Source of the DNA: Anaerolineales bacterium
Lineage (GTDB): Bacteria > Chloroflexota > Anaerolineae > Anaerolineales > E44-bin32
Reading direction: 5' to 3'
NCBI GenBank assembly: GCA_011772595.1
Contig: WVZH01000432.1
Coordinates: 190,793 to 204,678 of the forward strand
Length of the DNA: 13,886 nucleotides
How positions within the stretch are numbered: the first letter of the stretch is position 1; each line of letters begins with the position of its first letter. The translations under genes and the position numbers were made by a program. A model generated the notes under the pieces. It had not been told where the DNA came from. It did not search any database and saw nothing but the letters and a program-made list of their open reading frames with translations. This document shows, piece by piece, positions 1 to 5,309 of the stretch.

Positions 1-417
1 CGGATGCCCGCATGATTCGATTTGAATCACCGTGGCGACGAGGTTGGGATTGAGCTCATATTCGGCTGCCCAGGTGAGGATATCCGCAGACCAGTACAGC
101 ACCTCGGGGGTGAAAGCCTTAGATAGCTTCAGGATAGCTCCGTCATGAGCTTCATCTACGAGGTTGACATTGGGATTCGTGATTGTCGATTGCTTCCCTG
201 GTGGGCTATTTACCTCTCGTTGTAATCGCTCACCCAAGCCGGCGCGCAGCACGGTCCATGACCAAGCAGAAACCAATACGAGCACGGTGCCTAGGGCGAC
301 CGGTATCAACGAGACAGGAAAGGGAGGGGCGGTCGTCTGGACGGTAGGCCAGTTTACCGTTGGGGCTAGACGACCGCCGTAGGAGGAGATTGAGGGGTCC
401 TCGCACTGCCCGTGCAT
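1..417 (-). CDS. Membrane-anchored lytic transglycosylase, N-terminal part (cut by window edge)
   Basis: The minus-strand frame is open from an ATG at 415-417 to base 1 (139 codons, no stop), so the gene continues beyond the window. A Pro/Thr-rich N-terminal stretch leads to one hydrophobic segment at about residues 35-57 (VSLIPVALGTVLVLVSAW), predicted to be a membrane anchor or uncleaved signal. After a linker, residues 104-139 read PEVLYWSADILTWAAEYELN followed by PNLVATVIQIESCGHP. The IES motif is the start of the SLT (transglycosylase family 1) catalytic domain and E134 is the expected catalytic acid. Such enzymes cleave peptidoglycan glycan strands outside the membrane. The gene begins 3 nt after the stop of the upstream membrane-protein gene, so they are probably cotranscribed. 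No strong Shine-Dalgarno is visible before the ATG. The family call rests on this N-terminal part only; the rest of the active site is outside the window. Confidence 0.8.
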   Translation of the reverse strand, partial: MHGQCEDPSISSYGGRLAPTVNWPTVQTTAPPFPVSLIPVALGTVLVLVSAWSWTVLRAGLGERLQREVNSPPGKQSTITNPNVNLVDEAHDGAILKLSKAFTPEVLYWSADILTWAAEYELNPNLVATVIQIESCGHP

Positions 418-420
418 TGT

Positions 421-1158
421 CTATCTTCGCCTCGGAGGGCGCGCGGCCAAGGGGTGGTTAGCGTAAGCGCCATCAGGGGGAAGGACGGAAGCGGAGCGTG
501 GCTTGGGAAAAGGTCGGGAGCGCCTCCGCGAGATGGATTCCCCATCAGGTTTCGAGAAACTTGCGTCAGGAGAGACGGAACGCGGCTGACGCACCAGGAG
601 TGGTGCAAACACATTTTTGCGCAGAAATAGTTGTTCTCCCTTGATGGTAAACGTCCCAATTATGAGTACCCGAATCAGCCACACAAAAATGGCGACGAAA
701 ATCGGAACGCTGTTGAGCAGTGTCTCGCGCCCGATGATCTCGTTGCCTAATCCTTGGTGTCCTATAAGAGCCAGTGATATAGCCCACCACGTCAACATGG
801 CGTTCATTGTCGCCGCGAGAAACCATGCTCCGAGAAGGTACCAAACCGCTGTCGTATCCTGATCACCCTCATTTGGGGTGAACAACCTGGCGATCCCTGC
901 GAAATCCATGCCACAAAAAGCCAACGCAAGAATCGTCGACCAGCGAAGCCCTGCGAAACGCAAATCCCCAAGCAAGTCATGCATAGCAAATTCAGTCGTG
1001 CTGTAATTAAAGATTTCGAAGGCCAGGAGTGCGCCTACGATAACCAGCCCGAATGATTTCCTTGTGTCGATGCGCAATTGGCCTCGGAAGCTTTGGAACA
1101 ACGCCCTTACGCCGCCATGCGGCGTGTCTTTCTTTGTGCGGTGAGCATAGGTTGACAT
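421..1158 (-). CDS. Four-helix integral membrane protein of unknown function with Arg/Pro-rich C-terminal tail
   Basis: This 245-residue protein begins at an ATG (1156-1158) preceded by a perfect AGGAGG at 1165-1170 with 6-nt spacing, which settles the start. Hydrophobic segments lie at about residues 35-50, 70-90, 104-123 and 149-170, so four membrane helices are likely. The loop after helix 1 is well defined (FEIFNYSTTEFAMHDLLGDL), and the next helix ends in FCGMDFAGIARLFTP. I associate this pattern with uncharacterised Chloroflexota membrane proteins but can name no function. After residue 185 the sequence becomes a hydrophilic tail rich in Arg, Pro and Ser ending in PPRRR, probably disordered. 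The gene is first in a unit with the lytic transglycosylase and is driven by the promoter and operator at 1173-1226. Confidence 0.75.
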   Translation of the reverse strand: MSTYAHRTKKDTPHGGVRALFQSFRGQLRIDTRKSFGLVIVGALLAFEIFNYSTTEFAMHDLLGDLRFAGLRWSTILALAFCGMDFAGIARLFTPNEGDQDTTAVWYLLGAWFLAATMNAMLTWWAISLALIGHQGLGNEIIGRETLLNSVPIFVAIFVWLIRVLIIGTFTIKGEQLFLRKNVFAPLLVRQPRSVSPDASFSKPDGESISRRRSRPFPKPRSASVLPPDGAYANHPLAARPPRRR

Positions 1159-1172
1159 GGGAGACCTCCTAC

Positions 1173-1188
1173 TAGAACATACGGTCTA
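1173..1188. promoter_or_regulatory. Second, imperfect operator copy in the 5' leader (TAGAAC-N4-GGTCTA)
   Basis: This 16-bp element has five of six arm positions paired. Read on the minus strand it shares AGA, C and the whole TGTTCTA half with the spacer operator. The centres of the two sites are 29 bp apart, close to three helical turns, which suits two dimers on one face of the DNA. It lies just downstream of the predicted transcription start and just upstream of the ribosome binding site. Confidence is lower than for the first site because one arm is degenerate. Confidence 0.45.
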
Positions 1189-1197
1189 TTCCACGGA

Positions 1198-1226
1198 AGT
1201 ATAGAACACATGTTCTGTTTTGTCAA
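1198..1226 (-). promoter_or_regulatory. Near-consensus sigma70 promoter for the membrane protein / transglycosylase unit
   Basis: Read on the minus strand, TTGACA (1221-1226) is separated by exactly 17 bp from TATACT (1198-1203). The -35 is perfect and the -10 differs by one base from TATAAT. The start of transcription would fall near 1191, leaving a short leader of about 30 nt containing AGGAGG (1165-1170) before the ATG at 1158. A promoter this strong, with an inverted repeat in its spacer, is most simply explained as one that is normally repressed. Confidence 0.8.
1203..1216. promoter_or_regulatory. Palindromic operator inside the promoter spacer (AGAACA-N2-TGTTCT)
   Basis: The 14-bp element AGAACACATGTTCT is a perfect inverted repeat around a 2-bp centre and fills most of the space between the -35 and -10 boxes. 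It contains GAAC-N4-GTTC, the core of the LexA/DinR box known from Gram-positive bacteria. It also resembles operators of some TetR-type repressors. No regulator gene lies in the window, so the binding protein cannot be named. The position predicts repression by blocking RNA polymerase. Confidence 0.65.
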
Positions 1227-1409
1227 GCATGATTCCCCAAAAGATCAATCCCCATGAGAAGCTGTGCGTGTTCACTGTAGCAAGAAAGGTCTAGAGACGG
1301 AGCCAAACTGTAGGCATATGAGAGGAACTTCCAACCTCAAACATGAATTCGGCTTGACCAGGTAAGCAAGCTTACGGCAGTTTCAGGGCTGGTGTGTGAG
1401 ATTCATGCT

Positions 1410-2468
1410 ATGAATAATCAAGGACGAAGGCTTCTATTCGTGAGCCCGTTTTTTCTTCTATTGCTCTCCGCATGTGGGTCTGGGATCAACACGGTGAGCC
1501 GCACCTCTGAGGATACTGGCGAGGTGACGACGTACGAGATCGTCACGCTACTTCCGGCCGACGCCATTCGGTCGATCGACGATCCCCAGTTTTACGACGT
1601 TGAGGCGGCAGACCAAGATTACGACCCGGAAGAATTGGTATTGGGCGTGGATTTTAATGGCGATGTGAGAGCCTATTCCATTGCGGTTTTATCAAGCAGC
1701 GAGATCGTCAATGATGTTGTTGACGGCGAACCGATTGCTGTGACATGGTGACCGCTTTGTTTCACGGGAATCGTGTATTCCCGCAGAGTTGATGGTCAGG
1801 TGCTTGAGTTTGGCGTTAGCGGAAAGTTGATTATGAACGTCTTGGTCATGTACGATCGACAGACGGATACACTTTGGAGTCAACTTTTGGGTGAGGCCGT
1901 GGAAGGTGAGCTGGCCGGCAAGACGCTAGAGTACCTCCCGGCTTGGCAGACCACTTGGTCGGACTGGAAAACTCGCCATCCCGACACACTGGCGTTGGTC
2001 AAATGGAGCGGGGGAAACCGGGATCCGTATTCAAGCTATTACCGCTCCAGTGCGCCCGGGGTGATCGGGGAGACGGTCCAGGATGATCGCCTCAGCACCA
2101 AGCAGTATGTCATCGGAGTTTCCCTCGCTGACGACGCAGTCGCCTATCCATTCCGTGTCATGAGTAGAGAAACGATCGCTAACGATGGGATCGCTGGCAG
2201 ACCGATTCTCGTTGTCTTTAACGCCGAAAGCGGGAGTGGCGTGGTCTTTCATCGGGAGGTTGATGACAAAATTCTTACCTTTGCAATCCATGAGGGTTTG
2301 ACCCTAATCGATGAAGAGACGCAAACGCTTTGGGACGGCATGACGGGGGTTGCCACGTCTGGCGAACTTGAAGGGCGATCCCTTGAGCGTGTGAAAAGCA
2401 CGAGCTCCTTCTGGTTTGGGTGGAAGGATTTCTATCCGGATACCCGGGTTTATGACGTGGACGAATAA
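1410..2468 (+). CDS. DUF3179 lipoprotein with an in-frame TGA at a conserved-Cys position (candidate selenoprotein)
   Basis: The frame runs from ATG 1410 to TAA 2468 with a single internal TGA at 1749-1751; read through, it gives 352 residues. A GTG at 1392 is possible but ATG 1410 puts a clean lipoprotein signal at the N-terminus (basic residues, hydrophobic stretch, LSAC lipobox with C22), so the protein should be a membrane-anchored lipoprotein outside the cytoplasm. Two tandem DUF3179 repeats follow, about residues 76-200 and 232-350. Each has a GxPI(A/L)V strand, an (R/H)xVD turn and a LW(S/D) motif. From memory of the family, the first repeat should read TWCPLC; here it reads TW-TGA-PLC, with the TGA at residue 114 and C117 retained. 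The 230 codons after the TGA look fully conserved. TGA ends four other genes here, so it is not a general sense codon. Alternatives are a nonsense mutation or sequencing error. Biochemical function of DUF3179 is unknown to me. Confidence 0.75.
1749..1789 (+). promoter_or_regulatory. SECIS-like stem-loop directly after the in-frame TGA
   Basis: The TGA is followed by a stem-loop. The upper stem is seven perfect pairs, CGGGAAT (1765-1771) with ATTCCCG (1777-1783), and the apical loop is CGTGT (1772-1776). The lower stem is GCTTTG (1754-1759) with CAGAGT (1784-1789), including two G-U pairs, and a 5-nt bulge rich in U (1760-1764) lies on the 5' side. Bacterial SECIS elements lie just downstream of UGA, have a small apical loop with a G in its first two positions, and often a bulged U below. 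Here the loop G is 1773, 21 nt after the TGA, within the spacing I recall for known elements. The fit was made by eye, and short hairpins occur by chance. Confidence 0.55.
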
Positions 2469-2494
2469 TAAAATCTCCTTTTCCACCTCTCGAT

Positions 2495-2531
2495 AAGAAG
2501 GGCGACTAGCAAAAGGCTGGTTGCCCTTCTT
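2495..2531. terminator. Bidirectional terminator hairpin between convergent genes
   Basis: AAGAAGGGCGACTAGC (2495-2510) pairs with 2516-2531 over 16 positions, including two G-U pairs, with a 5-nt loop (AAAAG). It lies 26 nt after the DUF3179 stop and 30 nt from the end of the opposing operon. The outer AAGAA/TTCTT part gives T-rich 3' ends in both directions, although there is no long T run after the stem. Location and stem strength make termination of both converging units the best reading. Confidence 0.7.
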
Positions 2532-2561
2532 CAATTGTCAATAAAATGCTTTCTGGACGTT

Positions 2562-3455
2562 TCAACGCTCGGTGGCGGTGGTCGGCTTCACTCTGTTGCT
2601 CGTGTACATTCGTATCAGGAAGGCACCGAGCAGCATTGCAGGGAGAAGCACCAGACCCGCTTCGGGCCCAAACTCCCCACCTGTAATCAGGATGGGGCCA
2701 TCGACCGTATGTTGGAGAAGACTGAAAGATTGCATGCCGCTCACCGGAAAACCGAAGACTGGTCCTTCGAAAAAGTTCCACCCGATATGCAACCCGATGG
2801 AGAGCCATAATTTCTTCGTTCGGATCCAACCGTACGCAAGGAAATAGCCGGATACGGTTATGCCGACGACGGACACCCATGTGGCGTTTGGATTGGTGAT
2901 ATGGAGGACACCAAAGATGAACGAAGAGAGAAACAAGGCCCACGACAGATTGATCCCTTCTATGAGGTTTTGTAGATGATATCCCCTGCTGAGCAACTCC
3001 TCGGAGTATCCGACGGCGATGAACAAGATGAAAAGACCGATCGTCTGTAGAACGACAAGTTCGAGATCTGCGGTCGCCCAGGCGAACGAGTCGAAGTGCA
3101 GCCAACCCATCGCTGTTTCAATGCCGTATATCAGGCTGAACATGAGGACGGGTAGGAAGAAGCCCACGGCCAGGTCGGATAGGGTGTGTCGATCGAAGGT
3201 GAAACCCAAGGAGAGGAATGTACGCTTGTCTAAGAACCGCCGGGCGATCCAAGTTGCACAGGTGAAGACCAACACATCGAGCGTGGCCAAGCTGAGAGCG
3301 TCGGGTGGAATTAAGAGCAAAATCCACGAGAGTGAGAATGCCAATAATAAAACCAGTAAGGAGTGGAGCATGAGCCGCCAACCTGCCCGCAAGCGCGGTT
3401 CATCATCGGATAGCAAGATTTGACGAAGTCGCGATGGATGAGGTGAGGAGGTCAT
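2562..3455 (-). CDS. CPBP family intramembrane metalloprotease (CAAX-like, ABI family)
   Basis: This 297-residue polytopic membrane protein carries all the family motifs: EELLSRG (E152, E153, R157), FGVLH (F181, H185) and HIGWN (H223, N227). These are the glutamates, histidines and asparagine of the glutamic/metal-type intramembrane protease fold shared with Rce1. Several hydrophobic helices surround them, beginning at about residues 26-50. The start ATG at 3453-3455 is preceded by AAGGGG about 9 nt upstream. It begins 19 nt after the stop of the GT4 gene and is the last gene before the terminator, so it is probably cotranscribed with the sugar operon. Substrates of bacterial CPBP proteins are mostly unknown, and nothing here shows a direct link to solute metabolism. 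Confidence 0.9.
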   Translation of the reverse strand: MTSSPHPSRLRQILLSDDEPRLRAGWRLMLHSLLVLLLAFSLSWILLLIPPDALSLATLDVLVFTCATWIARRFLDKRTFLSLGFTFDRHTLSDLAVGFFLPVLMFSLIYGIETAMGWLHFDSFAWATADLELVVLQTIGLFILFIAVGYSEELLSRGYHLQNLIEGINLSWALFLSSFIFGVLHITNPNATWVSVVGITVSGYFLAYGWIRTKKLWLSIGLHIGWNFFEGPVFGFPVSGMQSFSLLQHTVDGPILITGGEFGPEAGLVLLPAMLLGAFLIRMYTSNRVKPTTATER

Positions 3456-3474
3456 GGCTTCAAACCCCTTGGTC

Positions 3475-4737
3475 TCACGTCCCCAAACATTGGTGAATCA
3501 GTACGGCTAGATGGTTTTCCAACGTGCGGAAAGAGTAGTGACGGCGCCCGATTTCATAGTTATGCGCTGCCATCTCTTCCCCTAGAGAGGGATCGTCCAG
3601 CACTGCGCGCGCTTCTTTTACGGTCGAATCCTCGATGAACTCGTCGAAGCCGATCACCTTGAATCCTTTGGGGCGAATATCGGTTTTGAAGATCTCGTAG
3701 CTGCTGATCACAATCGGGCGACAGTAGTAGATGGTCTCCAAGAAGGCGTTACCGAAGCCCTCAATGGTGGAGGGGTAGGTTACGAGGTTGGCGTGATGAT
3801 AGGCATCCGCGAGGGAATACACTTTGCGGCCGTTGGTCAATGTGTGACGGGAATGATTGATGATCTTGGATCCGAAGGTCACTCGTACGCGCAGGATTTC
3901 CGCGTAATCTTTTAGATAGTTCTCATACGCGCTCCCTTCGTCCCCGGAGGCATGGGTGATCACTAAGACACAATCGGGGTCCAACCGGCGGGTGAGTTCG
4001 ATGGCGAGCTCGATCCTCTTGCGGGGCACGATGCGCGTTGGTTGGAGCAAGAAACTCTGTTCAGGAAATATGCCCAGCGCCTGACGCAGATCCTCCGCGT
4101 AATCATCTGGTGGGGCGGGGGGATTGTCGAAGTCCATCACGTTGGGGATGAGCGTGGAGCTGGCCCCGGTACGCAGGGCCAGTTGGCGGGCTGCAAAAGA
4201 GTTGATGACGACATGACGGATTGAATGCAGGCTCGGAGGAAATGCGGCGCTCAAGTAGTCTTGGGCCGCACTGACAACGAATCGGGATCGTTCCCAGGAG
4301 AAATCGTGGTGATGGGCGATGGTGGGGATGCTTGTCTCGGCGATGAATTCACTCAAAGCCAGGCCCAGCGGGATGTTCATCGGTATGGAAAGTGCATTTT
4401 CGACGATCAGCAAGTCGATATCGAAAGACTGCACGAATTTATAAAGCTCTTTCTTCAAGTGGAAGCGTAGTGTTTGAATCGCCTCTGTGGACTTGGAGGA
4501 GCGTACGTAATCGTCGAAAAGATCGGCCGTGAGCGCCACGATCTCCTCGTGTTGGAAATGGGCTTCCGGGACCAGTTGGGTATGTGATTCCGGCCTGTCG
4601 GATTCCCCTGCGAAGTAAAAGCATTCGTGTCCGAGATTCTCGAGTGTTTGAGCCCACTTCTCGGTCTCCAAGGAGACCCCATCGGTGCCTGAGAAGCGAG
4701 TGGATATGAATCCGATGTGGTTGTTATTCTTAATCAT
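3475..4737 (-). CDS. GT4 glycosyltransferase, probable mannosylglucosylglycerate synthase (MggS-type)
   Basis: The protein has 420 residues from ATG 4735-4737, which overlaps the TGA of the phosphatase gene as ATGA and has GGTGG upstream; an in-frame start at 4791 would lie inside the phosphatase gene. It has the two-domain GT-B layout of GT4: N-terminal GFISTRFSGTDGVSLE (9-24), VENALSIPMN (112-121), HHHDF (142-146), then C-terminal PTRIVPRKRIE (233-243) with the basic R239/K240 donor-phosphate site, and IEGFGNAFLE holding the E-x7-E pair (E326, E334). The GTDGVSLE opening and position beside GpgS and the phosphatase point to the enzyme that adds mannose from GDP-mannose to glucosylglycerate, as in Petrotoga. 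GT4 membership is firm; donor and acceptor are inferred. A sugar-transfer step to another glycerate derivative is the main alternative. Confidence 0.75.
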   Translation of the reverse strand: MIKNNNHIGFISTRFSGTDGVSLETEKWAQTLENLGHECFYFAGESDRPESHTQLVPEAHFQHEEIVALTADLFDDYVRSSKSTEAIQTLRFHLKKELYKFVQSFDIDLLIVENALSIPMNIPLGLALSEFIAETSIPTIAHHHDFSWERSRFVVSAAQDYLSAAFPPSLHSIRHVVINSFAARQLALRTGASSTLIPNVMDFDNPPAPPDDYAEDLRQALGIFPEQSFLLQPTRIVPRKRIELAIELTRRLDPDCVLVITHASGDEGSAYENYLKDYAEILRVRVTFGSKIINHSRHTLTNGRKVYSLADAYHHANLVTYPSTIEGFGNAFLETIYYCRPIVISSYEIFKTDIRPKGFKVIGFDEFIEDSTVKEARAVLDDPSLGEEMAAHNYEIGRRHYSFRTLENHLAVLIHQCLGT

Positions 4738-5297
4738 AATTTTTCCACCATGAACCATTCGGGATGTGCATTTGAGGGGATATAGTCCCACACTTTTTCA
4801 ATGGGTACGCTGGCGATGTGTGCGCGAATGATTGCCAAGGACAAGCCGTGTGAGACGACGGCAACGGTGCCCTGGGGATGAGCTTGAAGGATATCACGAA
4901 TAGCTGCGAGAACGCGTTGCCGTAGTTTACCCACGGTTTCGCCACCGGGTGGGGCTACGGATAGTGGGTCGTTTTTGCGTGTCTTCCAAGCCTCAGCATA
5001 ACGAGCCTGGATTTCTGCAAATAGCATGCCCTCCCAATCGCCCTGGTGGATCTCTCGGAGGCGTGGATCTAGATAGAGGGGGACGCTTCGATTTCTTATC
5101 AGGGTTTCGGCGGTTTGCCGAGCTCGCATCAGGTCACTGCTATAGATTGCGTCGATGGTTTCTCCTTCTAGGCGCGTGGAAACCGCTAGTGCTTGCTCCC
5201 GACCTTGTGTATTGAGGGGAACATCGGACTGGCCCGAGTAACGGCCTTCAAGATTCCAATCAGTTACGCCGTGTCGAATGAGAATCAGGGTAGTCAT
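4734..5297 (-). CDS. gpgP: Histidine phosphatase, probable glucosyl-3-phosphoglycerate phosphatase
   Basis: This 187-residue protein is a complete branch-1 histidine phosphatase (phosphoglycerate mutase-like fold). It has LIRHG with R8 and the phospho-accepting H9, SSDLMRARQTAE with R58, LREIHQGDWEG with E82 as proton donor, and VVSHG with H150. It has the short length of a phosphatase rather than a glycolytic mutase (about 230-250 residues). It starts 12 nt after the end of the GT81 gene and its stop overlaps the start of the next GT4 gene. Mycobacterial GpgP, which removes phosphate from glucosyl-3-phosphoglycerate, belongs to this superfamily, so the same role is the natural inference here. 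Dephosphorylation of a mannosylated intermediate is possible too. The superfamily is broad, so specificity rests on the gene neighbourhood. No strong Shine-Dalgarno is visible; translation is probably coupled to the upstream gene. Confidence 0.8.
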   Translation of the reverse strand: MTTLILIRHGVTDWNLEGRYSGQSDVPLNTQGREQALAVSTRLEGETIDAIYSSDLMRARQTAETLIRNRSVPLYLDPRLREIHQGDWEGMLFAEIQARYAEAWKTRKNDPLSVAPPGGETVGKLRQRVLAAIRDILQAHPQGTVAVVSHGLSLAIIRAHIASVPIEKVWDYIPSNAHPEWFMVEKL

Positions 5298-5309
5298 GCT
5301 TGAATGTTT

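Larger units (their letters stand above)
1159..1409. other. Intergenic region between divergent genes
   Basis: About 250 bp separate the minus-strand membrane-protein gene from the plus-strand DUF3179 gene. The left 70 bp hold the promoter and two operator-like sites. The rest shows no convincing plus-strand promoter: TTGACC at 1354-1359 could be a -35 box but has no good -10 at the proper distance. A perfect 14-bp palindrome, GTAAGCAAGCTTAC, lies at 1362-1375, about 35 nt before the ATG, and could be an operator or small leader hairpin. Confidence 0.5.

Noticed and set aside
164..382. 72-codon plus-strand open frame near the left edge
   Set aside because: It is antisense to the lytic transglycosylase frame, and its product has no recognisable features.
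418..423. Membrane protein and lytic transglycosylase as one protein split by an amber codon
   Set aside because: They are in the same frame with only TAG and ACA between the tail and the ATG, but same frame happens one time in three, the tail looks like a natural end, and the transglycosylase has its own membrane anchor after a plausible ATG.
1749..1751. Genome-wide reassignment of TGA to tryptophan
   Set aside because: TGA ends the GH38, phosphatase, second GT4 and CPBP genes at positions that fit their families, and Trp is otherwise TGG where I checked.
1392..2468. The DUF3179 region as two genes or a frameshifted pseudogene
   Set aside because: Both halves are in the same frame, so there is no frameshift; only one TGA separates them and family motifs continue across it without loss. 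Reinitiation at GTG 1773 would leave half a repeat.
4738..4791. Longer start for the second GT4 gene
   Set aside because: The extra 18 residues lie inside the phosphatase gene and look unlike a GT4 N-terminus; ATG 4737 has an ATGA overlap and GGTGG upstream.
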